Shown here piece after piece: positions 19,496 to 27,992 of a DNA stretch of 64,000 nt (the stretch's first letter is position 1; the number at the start of each line of letters is the position of its first letter). Both the position numbers and the translations under genes were made by a program. The stretch is from Acidimicrobiales bacterium (GTDB lineage Bacteria; Actinomycetota; Acidimicrobiia; Acidimicrobiales; Bog-793), in the NCBI GenBank assembly GCA_035294085.1, contig DATGLP010000026.1, forward strand, positions 1-64,000, read 5' to 3'. Below the pieces are notes generated by a model. It was not told the DNA's origin. It saw only the letters and a list, made by a program, of their open reading frames with translations, and made no database searches.

Positions 19496-20635
19496 TCAGG
19501 CGACCCGGCGAGCGGGCGCGAAGTTCACCTTGCGGTTCATTCCGTCGCCGACGGTGATTCTGTCGGCTCGGTACGCGACGGAGATCCCCCGAGCTGCCAA
19601 CACGCTTGCATTCGGCCTCTCCTGGGCCAGCTCTCGCAGCTGCAGGATCGACCGGATTCCGTCGCGCTCGAGCGGGTTCCCCCAGATCGGCCACGTGAAC
19701 GACCTCCCGGATTCGTCCCAACCCGTGGCGACGACGCGAGATCCGACCGCACTCATCGGAAAGAGCGCGAGCGCTCGGTACGCGAGGAGATTGGCCATCC
19801 ACATCGTACGCGCCTTGTTGCCCGGGGCGGTCGGATCTCGGTCCATCAGTGCGTAGCGGCGGTCCTCTATTGGGTCCCACCGCATCGACAGGCCTTCGTC
19901 ACGGTAGTCCCACGGTTCGAAGAGGACGCGCCGCACGCCATCGATGCCGACCTTGTCAACGAGGGCGCGCGCCGTGTCGAGAAAGTACTGATGTCCCGAA
20001 CCAGTGATGAAGCAGAACGGAGTCGATGACACGACGTCATCCGCCGAGGACGACGCACGTCCGCCAGCGTCGGTGCCAAAGGCCGCGAGGAGGTCGAGTG
20101 CCTCCCGATCGCGCCAATGCGCCTGGCCTGCGAACGCCGAGGCGTGCTCCCGGTACTCCGAGACCGTGCAGTCGATCCTCCTACCGAGCGCAAGCTCCGG
20201 TCGGGGAACCGCTGCGGCAAGTGCCGCGAGCCAGGACCTGCGCGCTTCCTCGAAGGCGCGCTGGAGGGGTTCCTGCTCGCGCGCAAGTGCTTCCCGGCGC
20301 TCGGCTCCGCGGAGTCGGCGCCCCCTGATCTCCGCGAGCTTGTCGGCTGCCGCTCTCTTCGCGCGCTCCATTGTCTTCTCGGCCTGTCGACGTCGCTCCT
20401 CCGCCTCCGGGGCGACTGACCTCCCCGCGAGGCACGCGGCGACTGCGTGTGCCACTTCATCCTCCGTCGCGCCGCTCCGGATGAGAACCGGGACCCACCG
20501 ACCGGAGAATCTCCAGGCGAGGGCCGCGCCCGCTTCGTCCGCCGATTCCCCGAGGACGACGACGACTCCGAGGGCCGCGAGGAATCCGAGCGGGTTTGCT
20601 CCGTCGATCCCTGGAAGCAACACCGAGTCGACCAT
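19496..20635 (-). CDS. Csb3/Cas8-like subunit of I-G system
   Basis: This 379-aa protein fills the position of the Csb3 (GSU0052-like)/Cas8u subunit in I-G operons and is likely part of the interference complex. It starts LLPGIDGANPLGFLAALGVV, a pattern shared with Csb3/Cas8u proteins. Residues about 80-140 are a highly charged helix, probably coiled coil. The second half has SLRW-like DPIEDRRYALMDRDPTAPGN, then a helical ALALFPMSAVG segment and FTWPIWGNPLERD. It is much shorter than Csx17/Cas8g (about 700 aa), and no Csx17 gene is present. Its ATG shares one base with the cas3 stop (TAATG). Assignment rests on position and family-like segments. Confidence 0.7.
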   Translation of the reverse strand: MVDSVLLPGIDGANPLGFLAALGVVVVLGESADEAGAALAWRFSGRWVPVLIRSGATEDEVAHAVAACLAGRSVAPEAEERRRQAEKTMERAKRAAADKLAEIRGRRLRGAERREALAREQEPLQRAFEEARRSWLAALAAAVPRPELALGRRIDCTVSEYREHASAFAGQAHWRDREALDLLAAFGTDAGGRASSSADDVVSSTPFCFITGSGHQYFLDTARALVDKVGIDGVRRVLFEPWDYRDEGLSMRWDPIEDRRYALMDRDPTAPGNKARTMWMANLLAYRALALFPMSAVGSRVVATGWDESGRSFTWPIWGNPLERDGIRSILQLRELAQERPNASVLAARGISVAYRADRITVGDGMNRKVNFAPARRVA

Positions 20636-23577
20636 TACTGACTACCCCCTGGTGCGAGGAAGCTGCTCGCGTACCAATCGGCGAGTCGTACCATCGCCTC
20701 GAGGAAGGCGAGCCCCCACCACCCGTAGCGACGATTGAGTCGCCAGAACGACTCGAGCAGGCCTGAGTCGATGCGGTGGGCGGTTGGCCCCCCGGACCGA
20801 TCGGTCGCGCCGAGAACGAGCTCCACATCGCCGAGCGTGCCGGAGACGGCGGGTGGATCTGGATCGATGACGACCGGAGCAAAGGGGCGACCGTGTCCGT
20901 GGTGGCTCGCGACGAGGTGGGCGACGAGGTCGCTGTGCTCACCGACCCGACCGAGCTGGCCGAAGCGCCGCACGAGCTCATGTGAGAGCATCTCGTGGCG
21001 GAAGCCCTCTGGCAACCCGCTCGCGTCACGGATTGCGCGGCGGCGCGCCGGTGAGGACGGAACGCCCGCTGACTTTGCGAGCGGACCGTCCGCGAGAGCG
21101 AGGGCTACCTCGTCTCCCCGCCGGAGCATGAGCTGGAAGCGCGGGTCGAGCTTGCCGGCATCGTGCCAGAACGCCGCTTCGGCGACGGGCTCGCGCAGCC
21201 CGGCGGGGAGGCATCGCTCCCCGATCCGTTCGGCGGTACGCCGGACGAGACCGGAGTGCGCTTCGAGGGAGACCTCCCGGTCAGCCACCGACGCGAGGTC
21301 GTCATCGTCGGCGAACAGGTCCGGCTCCGCAGCGCGCGTTTGTCCTGTGCGCGCGACGAGGACGATTCCGCCCGCGGGATGCTCGATCAGCTGCCCCCAT
21401 CGAGCGGCTTGCAGGAGACTGATCCACCAGCGGGGTGGCACAGACGGCTCGTCGTCATCGCGTCGGTCGGCGAGGAGGGCATTGATCGACGCGGTGATCG
21501 CCTCACGGTCCGGCTCGTCCGCCGCGGCGGAAGCAAGGAGATCCGCAATCCGAGGGTCGTGTCGCCAGGGAGCAAGGGCCTCCTCATTAATCCGAACGGC
21601 GGGGCCCTGACCTGACGCGGCCCGGGCCACCTCCCACACGTCGATGCCGTCGCTTCCGAGGGCGCGCTCGCGTGTTGCCTGACCGAGGGCCTCGATTCCG
21701 TAGGTAGCGGGAACAACGATCACGTCGCCGGGCGCGAGCGCCCCGGCCGATCGCGCGATGGACGACCGGTCGCGCCCGCGCCAGAGCAGGCAGGGCCGGA
21801 TCGAACGGCCGAGTTCCGATCGCGTCTCCTCTTCGGGCGGACTATCGCCGCCCTCGACGTCGATCCCGTCCCGCTCGGCACGTCCGCGCGCAAGCCAGTC
21901 GCGCACCCGCCAGAGGGGGACTCGTAGGATCTCGCCGCTCACGGGCGGGCAGAGGGCAACCGACTCGACCCACCTGGTGGGATCGTCACCGAGGTCGCAG
22001 CGCCAGAGGACCGATACCTCCGGAATGCCGGTGCGGCCGTGGAGGAAGAGCGATACGTCGGGCTCCGGGTGCGGGCGCGGTGCGGTCTGGCACAGGAGGT
22101 CGAGGTGCGCGGGAAGCAGTACGGGCGCGTCCGGGCGCGGAGCCATGAGCGCGCCCAGGTCCTCGACGCCTGCGAGGGCAGCGTCGGCTGCTCCGATGCC
22201 GAGGTCGACGACGGGCCTCCCTACCGCGTCCTCGATCGCGTGGTCCTCGAGCCATCTCCATGTTTCGCCGAGCGCGGCGCCATAGATAGGATCGAGCGCC
22301 TTCCCCTCGAGATCGCTGTCGCGCACGAGGATCGAGGCCAGCGCGGGTTCGTCCGAGCCGAGCCGGGCGAGCCTCCCGAAGCGCTGGCGGAGCGCGTCAA
22401 GGCTCGCGCACTCGGTGACGAGAGCGTCGAAGCTAAAATCGGCTCCGACCTCGAGGCATTGGGTCGCGACGACGACGACCGGGCGCGGCGGATCCTCGGG
22501 TCCTGATGCCCGGAGGAACGAAGCCCACCGATCGATGAGAGCATCACGCTCGACAGGTCGGATCCTCCCGGTCATGAGCACGACGTCGGGACGGTCCGCC
22601 GCGAACGCGTCAGCGCACGCGGCCTCAAGGGCCTCAGCGGCAGCAGTTGCCGTCCGCACGCGATTCACCATCACCGCGACCCTGCGGCATCCGCGACGGA
22701 GGAGTTCGACGGTGCGCCCAACTGCAGCTGCGATGAGCGGGTCCTCGCCCTTGTCTTTTGGTCCGCGTCGGGATCGGACCTTGACCAGCTCGGCAAGTTT
22801 CGCCGTCGTGATTCGCCGCTCCAATGTCGGGTGGTCAACGGCGTCGGCACGCGCGGCGCCAGGGAAGACGTCCCCTTCCCTGAGCTGCGGTGGCGTCGCC
22901 GACATCACGGTGTACGCGAAAGGGGTGACGATCGGCTCTGCAGCCCAGGCGGGGCCTCGATAGCGGGCAATCGCCTCGAGCGTCTGCATGAACGGGAACG
23001 AGCAGTGAGCCTCGTCGAGGACGATGAGGCTGTCGTTCGCGGCGAGCCCGGCGAAGATGGGCGCAGACAGAAGTCCGTGGCTGTAGCTGCGAAAGAGTAG
23101 CTGAGAACCGATCTGGTCGACGGTCGAGGTGATGACCGCCGGCTGGCTCGGTATGCGCACCCACCCGTCGTCGTGCAGGACGCCGCCACGCAGACGACCG
23201 ACCGCCAGCGGACGCTCTGTTCCCGAAAGCGACCGGAGCCGCTCCGCGACGACGCCGACCGGGCCATCGTTCGCCCGGCGTAGCGTATCGGCGAGCGCAC
23301 GGGCCCGCTCGAAGGCTTCGTCGACGACGACCCGGCGGTCGACGACGAACCAGATCCGCCGAGGTGCGCGCCGCTCCTCGAGCGGTCGGTCTGCCTGGGC
23401 GGCCAACGCGTAGACCGCAATGTCGATGCATGCCGTCTTGCCCGATGCAGTCGGGAGGTCGATCGCGCGTGGCCAGTCGCCGTCGACCAGGCGCCTCGCG
23501 AGAAGTTCCTGCCAGGGAAACGGATCCCGAGCCCAGAGGGCCTCAAAATAGGTCGAGAAGTCGGGCATCGTGCTCAT
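20635..23577 (-). CDS. cas3: Cas3 helicase-nuclease with C-terminal HD domain
   Basis: A 980-aa Cas3 of the I-G layout, helicase first and HD nuclease last; it unwinds and degrades target DNA after interference. Walker A is PTASGKT (about residues 42-48), Walker B is IVLDEAH, motif III is VMSATPP, and motif VI is QRFGRLARLG. In the C-terminal quarter the HD nuclease shows FWHDAGKLDPRF, FRHEMLSHEL, ASHHGHGRPF and RLADWYAS, the expected metal-binding residues. ATG 23577 has a GGGGGAACGAG ribosome site and overlaps the upstream small gene by 4 bp. An open frame extends to 23862 but that part has no Cas3 similarity, so it was left out. Confidence 0.93.
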   Translation of the reverse strand: MSTMPDFSTYFEALWARDPFPWQELLARRLVDGDWPRAIDLPTASGKTACIDIAVYALAAQADRPLEERRAPRRIWFVVDRRVVVDEAFERARALADTLRRANDGPVGVVAERLRSLSGTERPLAVGRLRGGVLHDDGWVRIPSQPAVITSTVDQIGSQLLFRSYSHGLLSAPIFAGLAANDSLIVLDEAHCSFPFMQTLEAIARYRGPAWAAEPIVTPFAYTVMSATPPQLREGDVFPGAARADAVDHPTLERRITTAKLAELVKVRSRRGPKDKGEDPLIAAAVGRTVELLRRGCRRVAVMVNRVRTATAAAEALEAACADAFAADRPDVVLMTGRIRPVERDALIDRWASFLRASGPEDPPRPVVVVATQCLEVGADFSFDALVTECASLDALRQRFGRLARLGSDEPALASILVRDSDLEGKALDPIYGAALGETWRWLEDHAIEDAVGRPVVDLGIGAADAALAGVEDLGALMAPRPDAPVLLPAHLDLLCQTAPRPHPEPDVSLFLHGRTGIPEVSVLWRCDLGDDPTRWVESVALCPPVSGEILRVPLWRVRDWLARGRAERDGIDVEGGDSPPEEETRSELGRSIRPCLLWRGRDRSSIARSAGALAPGDVIVVPATYGIEALGQATRERALGSDGIDVWEVARAASGQGPAVRINEEALAPWRHDPRIADLLASAAADEPDREAITASINALLADRRDDDEPSVPPRWWISLLQAARWGQLIEHPAGGIVLVARTGQTRAAEPDLFADDDDLASVADREVSLEAHSGLVRRTAERIGERCLPAGLREPVAEAAFWHDAGKLDPRFQLMLRRGDEVALALADGPLAKSAGVPSSPARRRAIRDASGLPEGFRHEMLSHELVRRFGQLGRVGEHSDLVAHLVASHHGHGRPFAPVVIDPDPPAVSGTLGDVELVLGATDRSGGPTAHRIDSGLLESFWRLNRRYGWWGLAFLEAMVRLADWYASSFLAPGGSQ

Positions 23578-24038
23578 CTCGTTCCCCCACCCTGTCGTCC
23601 TCGCCTGTCCGATCGGCCCCAACTGGTCTTGGCACTCCGGGCTGACACCACGGCGAACTGGTCCTGACCCATCCGGCTGGAGTCTTCGACCTCCTGGCGA
23701 CCGCACGACCCCGCTCGGCCATACTGGCGCGAGGACCTCGGCGCGCTGCGGAGGGCGGCCGCATCGGCGGTGCGTCGGCGGGAACCATTCGGGTCGCGCC
23801 CATCGCCTCCACCTGCTGTCTGGACCGTGGCGAGTCGCTCCTCGCCGCAGTCTCCCCAACACCAGCGGACCATGTACTGGTGGACGACCCCTCGGTCAGG
23901 GGATCGACACTGCCCGGTAATCAGGAACCGGCTGAGACCGGCTGGCTCGTGCGCAGTCCATCGCTCACTTCGCATCGGCGCGCTCGCGCCGTCCGGTTGC
24001 AGATCTTGTAGCGCCCTCGGGAAGTTCGCCCTCCTCAC
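23574..24038 (-). CDS. Unrecognised small gene coupled between csb2 and cas3
   Basis: A 154-aa frame sits exactly between csb2 and cas3. Its GTG overlaps the csb2 stop by 4 bp (GTGA) with a GGAGGAG ribosome site inside csb2. Its stop overlaps the cas3 ATG by 4 bp (ATGA). Third codon positions are mostly G or C, as in neighbouring genes. I recognise no family. The middle (about residues 37-75) looks protein-like, with FLITGQ and VHQYMVRWCWGDCGEERLA, clustering Trp, Cys and His. The C-terminal half is Arg/Ser/Gly-rich and low in complexity, so it may be disordered, or the whole frame may be fortuitous. It could be an accessory subunit, a nucleic-acid-binding peptide or a decayed cas gene. Confidence 0.45.
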   Translation of the reverse strand: MRRANFPRALQDLQPDGASAPMRSERWTAHEPAGLSRFLITGQCRSPDRGVVHQYMVRWCWGDCGEERLATVQTAGGGDGRDPNGSRRRTADAAALRSAPRSSRQYGRAGSCGRQEVEDSSRMGQDQFAVVSARSAKTSWGRSDRRGRQGGGTR

Positions 24039-25603
24039 CGCTCCTCCATCGGGCGACACAGGCCGTACCCGCGATATCGGCCAGCACCGAGCATGACCGG
24101 CCCGCGCACGGGCTCCTCGAAGATGACGATCACGTGCGTATGTCGGCGCTCTGTACCGTCCTTGCGGGTGAGCCGTGGAAACGCGTGTGCAAACGGAACG
24201 CCGAGATGCGCGCTAGCCGGCGTCGTCACGACCTCCCGTGGGCGCGGTAGGCCGATCGCGGTGCAAGCGGCCGCGACCATTTCCGCCACCTGCTGGCGGT
24301 AGGAGAACGGGTCCCGGGCCTTCGGGTGGCGATCGAAAGCGACAGGGGTCACGCTCGACCAGTGGGTTGCGCCGTCGGGATAGGCGGTCCACGCGTTCGG
24401 CTGGAGGTTCCAGGCCGGTCGATCGGACATGTCCCGAGTGAGGCCCCATACTCCAAGGCGCCCGAGGCGCAGCTCCTCGACCTGGCCAAGGACGCGCAGG
24501 ACTTCCCGTCGTTCGGTGCCGTCGAGACATGCCGGGAGGAACGCGCCCAGGCCGAGGAGATGACCATCCGCGTGGGCATGTCCAACGAACGCGAGGGGGA
24601 CGAGCGCGAGGTGAGCTTCCTCAAGCGGCGCCCCAGTGGCCCCGTGGCCGCTCACGAGCGCGCGAACGCGCTCGGAAGCCCTTTCGCTTGCGGCGACGAG
24701 AGCCTCGCGCCACCGGCTCACGACCTGGAGAGCCGCCGGAAGGCCGAGAGCAGCGAGCGGCCCATGTCGCCACTCAAGTCCGAAGACGATCGGGTGCGGG
24801 CTGAAGTCGCCCCCGGGCACCTCCCGCGCCGGCATGGTGATCTCGGCTCGCGCGTACCCCTGGTAGCAGGACACCTGCGGCCGGTGCTGCGATGGCGGCA
24901 GGTTCCCGAACTCGTCGCGGAGGCGTTCGCGGGCGGAGCGGGCTCGAGAACGATCGACCACGTCTTCGGCAGCGAGGAGCAGCTCGCCGTAGGCATCGAC
25001 CGCCGTGGCGTTGTACCGACGCTCAAGGTCCGCAAGTGTCCCGGATCCAACGACGCGAAGGTGGATCTCCGCACGCTCGTCGTCGGGGATCCAGTTCGGG
25101 AAGCCTACCTCGTCAGCCTCTGCCACCCACATGTGGACAAGCGACGTCGAGTGCCCGATCCGGCTGACCTTGGCGCAGAGTTTGGAGAGGTCACTTGCGA
25201 TCGTCGCCGGAACCTCCGTGGCGGGCCAGATGAGGTAAGCGGTCTCGTCCTCAAGCCAGGCCCGTGCGAAGGTGCGAGGCTGGCGGTCTCGAGTCACCTG
25301 CGGTGCGGACTGGATTATCGCTGTCGGCGGCTTGGTGACCTCGCCCGCCTTGTCGTTCACCGGCACGAACTGTGTGACGGTCTTGCGTGGCATCGCCCCC
25401 CGAGCCGAGAGAGCCGGCGCAGGTAACGATTCGAGCCACCGCAGCGCGTCTCGTTCACCGACATGCTCACCGGTCTGGAAGTAGGCTGCGGCGAGCGCCA
25501 TGAACACCCGCGCCGGATGGGGGGGCCATTCAGGCTGTCCGCGGCCATCGGGCTCGGTGGCGGCAACGAACCCGTTCAGATAGCGAATTCCGAGCGCGAG
25601 CAC
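24035..25603 (-). CDS. csb2: Csb2 (Cas5-Cas6 fusion, I-G)
   Basis: A protein of the Csb2 (GSU0054) family, which in I-G systems joins a Cas5-like part and a Cas6-like crRNA-processing part. GTG 25603 begins one base after the csb1 stop and gives about 522 aa starting LALGIRYLNGF, with the typical WPPHPARVFMALAAAYF soon after. The middle holds IGHSTSLVHMWV with a candidate catalytic His. The C-terminal half carries DRPAWNLQPNAWT, SSVTPVAFDRHPK and a terminal glycine-rich GAGRYRGYGLCRP, resembling the RAMP G-rich loop. A longer frame to 25639 lacks homology. Its stop overlaps the next small gene by 4 bp. Confidence 0.88.
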   Translation of the reverse strand: MLALGIRYLNGFVAATEPDGRGQPEWPPHPARVFMALAAAYFQTGEHVGERDALRWLESLPAPALSARGAMPRKTVTQFVPVNDKAGEVTKPPTAIIQSAPQVTRDRQPRTFARAWLEDETAYLIWPATEVPATIASDLSKLCAKVSRIGHSTSLVHMWVAEADEVGFPNWIPDDERAEIHLRVVGSGTLADLERRYNATAVDAYGELLLAAEDVVDRSRARSARERLRDEFGNLPPSQHRPQVSCYQGYARAEITMPAREVPGGDFSPHPIVFGLEWRHGPLAALGLPAALQVVSRWREALVAASERASERVRALVSGHGATGAPLEEAHLALVPLAFVGHAHADGHLLGLGAFLPACLDGTERREVLRVLGQVEELRLGRLGVWGLTRDMSDRPAWNLQPNAWTAYPDGATHWSSVTPVAFDRHPKARDPFSYRQQVAEMVAAACTAIGLPRPREVVTTPASAHLGVPFAHAFPRLTRKDGTERRHTHVIVIFEEPVRGPVMLGAGRYRGYGLCRPMEER

Positions 25604-25604
25604 G

Positions 25605-26834
25605 TCACAATGCCTCGACCGATTCCCGCGCGGCCTCAAGCTGGCTTAAGCGGACGAGCTTCACGAGCTCGGCCGACGGCTTGAGCACGATCGGCTCGGT
25701 GTTCCACGGCAGGCCGACCGCGCGCGCGGCGGCGACAGCTTCGCCCAAGAGCGAGATCGCGCTCGTCGGGGACAGGGCGAAGGAGCGTGGTGTCTCGCCC
25801 GGCCGCTCGAGCAGTTCCCAGACCATCGCCCCCTCGGGCCACAGTACGCATCGCGACCGGAGGTCGACGCCGGCCTCGAAGGCGAGCGTCGCCGCGGCTA
25901 GTCCGAGCGCAGCGAGCACGGCGCGGGCGCGTGCGTCGATCGCGGCGTCGGTCCGGCCGTCAAGGGGGAACCGGAGGCGACGGAGGCAGATGAGCGACAG
26001 GGTTGTCGTCTGTTCGACCCACTCAACCGTGAGCCCGGAGTTCCGTACGTCGAACGGCACATTCGAGTGGTTGATCTCTGACGGGCGGACCGCTCCACTC
26101 TCCTTTGCGGCCGCGACCCGAAGGAGGGATCTATCCTCGCCGCGAACGACGCTGACTACCTTGCTGATCTCGAGCGGATCGCGCCGAAGGCCACGGGACC
26201 GGAACGTGTCCTCCCATACCGCGCCGACCCCCACCATTTCGGAGACGAGCGCCCGCTCGAACTTCGGCCCGAGACCGCCCTTCGGGCCCGTCGAGTCCCA
26301 CATCCCGAACACGAGGGCCGTTGGGCACAGCTCGAACAGGGCCGTCGCGTTCGACACCCGCACCGAGTTGAGAGCCTTCCCTACTATGGAGTGCCGAAAC
26401 CTCACGCCTGCGAGCTCGCTGTCGCGTAGAATCGCGTCGGCGAGCCGGTGTGGCACCTCAAGGCTTGTCAACCGCCCGACCGATTCGATGAGTCGGTCGC
26501 CCGCCCCGTCGCCGGCGGAATTGTCAACTGGGTCGTAGTCAGAGAAGTCGACGACCAGGAGTGGCAACGCGATCGCACCCGCGTCGCAGGCCTCTTGGAG
26601 TGCCAGCTCCATGCGGTTGGCTTGGCTCTGCACGCTGTCCATCAGGACGCAGTCCACCGGCTGGTCGCGCCCGGGAACGACGCGCTTCTCGAATGCGTAG
26701 TCGCCGCCGGCGAACGTGGGAGGGAACACCTTGTCCCCCGGACCCCCGGCAGGCTGGAGCCGACGGCGGCAGCGAAACGCGGCAGCGGATCCCTCGATCG
26801 CGGCGAACAGGTCATCGAACCTGAGAGCCTCCAT
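25605..26834 (-). CDS. csb1: Csb1 (Cas7 backbone subunit, I-G)
   Basis: The 409-aa first gene of the cas operon matches Csb1 (GSU0053), the Cas7-type backbone that coats crRNA in I-G complexes. Features include RCRRRLQPAGGPGDKVFPPTFAGG near the N-terminus, VLMDSVQSQANRMELAL, RHSIVGKALNSVRVSNATALFELCPTALVFGMWDS and GLGPKFERALVSEMVG. These are the conserved blocks of the family. ATG 26834 is chosen because a strong GGAGGAGGG ribosome site precedes it; the frame is open to 26885 but that extra part looks non-coding. The operon promoter should lie upstream (to the right). Confidence 0.9.
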   Translation of the reverse strand: MEALRFDDLFAAIEGSAAAFRCRRRLQPAGGPGDKVFPPTFAGGDYAFEKRVVPGRDQPVDCVLMDSVQSQANRMELALQEACDAGAIALPLLVVDFSDYDPVDNSAGDGAGDRLIESVGRLTSLEVPHRLADAILRDSELAGVRFRHSIVGKALNSVRVSNATALFELCPTALVFGMWDSTGPKGGLGPKFERALVSEMVGVGAVWEDTFRSRGLRRDPLEISKVVSVVRGEDRSLLRVAAAKESGAVRPSEINHSNVPFDVRNSGLTVEWVEQTTTLSLICLRRLRFPLDGRTDAAIDARARAVLAALGLAAATLAFEAGVDLRSRCVLWPEGAMVWELLERPGETPRSFALSPTSAISLLGEAVAAARAVGLPWNTEPIVLKPSAELVKLVRLSQLEAARESVEAL

Positions 26835-27264
26835 GCCCTCCTCCCTTCTTGCACGCCCCGGTGGCGCCTGAGCGTTGGCGTACACGGCCTCGGACGCAGG
26901 CTCCGGCGTGATGCTACGCAGCCGCTGTATCAGCGTCGATGGCCGATCGCTCGCCGGATGGGACGTTCGGTTTCTGTGGTAGCTCTAGGAGCCAGCGGAG
27001 ATGTTGAAGGAGCTGGCCGAGTGCGCCAGGGCCGCACCCCCTCTCACGCGTCACCGTAAGGCCGCGCTAACCATTGATGTCCGGTCGAAGACGGACAGAA
27101 AGCCCGACGTCGAACGTTGCCGGTCCAGTAAACACACACGGCAGCAGCGATGCCGTGGTCAAATACCGACCAGGGATCCACGACGCTGAGAGCGTTGGCA
27201 CACGACTTGGTCTCGATGCGCGGTCTGAGCTGTCTTGCATGGATGGAATTACAGGCGTGTAATT
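26835..27264. other. Region upstream of cas operon
   Basis: About 430 bp, moderately less GC-rich than the chromosome and without a credible gene. It must hold the leftward cas promoter. I see no clear operator or repeat copy. Confidence 0.4.
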
Positions 27265-27700
27265 GTAGGCCATCGCCCGCAAGGACAAGGCGAATTCGGT
27301 CTGTCCCGATTGCCGCTCACCCACAACGCCGTGACGCGCGTGGCCAGCCGTAGGCCGCGCTCGTCTACTCCTTCGGGCGCGAGGACCAGCCCACCCGCGA
27401 GGCTCTCGACGGCGCCGTGCGCTTGATCTCGCGCGTGGTGGAGCCCTCGGGGTTCTCGAGGTCCTGGCAAGGACCGAGCCCTAGTCCGTTGGCTTGCGCA
27501 CGTTCGGTGCCGCGTCCGTGCTCGACCATCTCCGGAAACGGCATCGTACCGGCACGGCGGTCCAGTCTGTGGCCGGCGGGAGACGGCTCGTCGAAGCGAT
27601 GGAATCGGTGCCGTCCTGCCTCGTGGCAAACCACTCGCCCGAGCCGTCCTCGAAGCTCTACGCGTTCGATTGCGCCAACAAGAGTGGTCGCAATCTCCGA
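27265..27700 (+). pseudogene. IS1634-type transposase N-terminal remnant
   Basis: Pieces of one transposase N-terminus are spread over at least three frames: LPLTHNAVTRVASRRPR, then ALVYSFGREDQPTREALDGAVRLISRVVEP, then FGAASVLDHLRKRHRTGTAVQSVAGGRRLVEAME and CLVANHSPEPSSKL. Together they follow the order seen in IS1634-family proteins, from YxxLAHN through YSFGRED to LVANRxLxPSSKL. Frameshifts and substitutions show it is dead. It faces away from the cas operon and lacks the catalytic and C-terminal parts. With the C-terminal fragment near 13.2 kb it brackets the CRISPR-Cas locus. Confidence 0.72.
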
Positions 27701-27992
27701 CATGGTCGACGTCGGCGAGGGCTCACAGGTCTCGTCCTGGGGCGGCCGGCACCACTACGAGCGGACCCGAGACCATGCCTCGACACGTGAGGTCCTGCGC
27801 GACCCTGGGCTCGGCGAGTTGCCGATGGTCCGTGGCCTCACGCTTCGGACGACGCAAGGCAACAAGGATCGCATCGGCACGACACTCGTTGGCGGTTCTT
27901 CTACCTGCAGGTTTCGCAGCAGGGTGATAGGACGGTCGGACATCACCGGCGGCGAGGCAGGTGCAGAGCAGCTGCCTCCTGCGCCAGCAGGT
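27701..27992. other. Island right edge, no recognisable gene
   Basis: This stretch between the transposase remnant and the ABC permease has no recognisable domain on either strand. I found no convincing copy of the tRNA-Ala 3' end, so the right attachment site of the island is not identified. Confidence 0.4.

Noticed and set aside
23804-23814. An 11-bp match to the tRNA-Ala 3' end as a possible attachment site
   Set aside because: It is too short, lies inside the cas operon, and is expected by chance in GC-rich DNA.
23578-23862. N-terminal extension of cas3 by 95 codons
   Set aside because: No Cas3 similarity, and ATG 23577 has a good ribosome site and overlaps the upstream gene.
27365-27703. 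Minus-strand frame over the right transposase remnant
   Set aside because: The plus strand carries recognisable transposase segments; the minus frame is a shadow.
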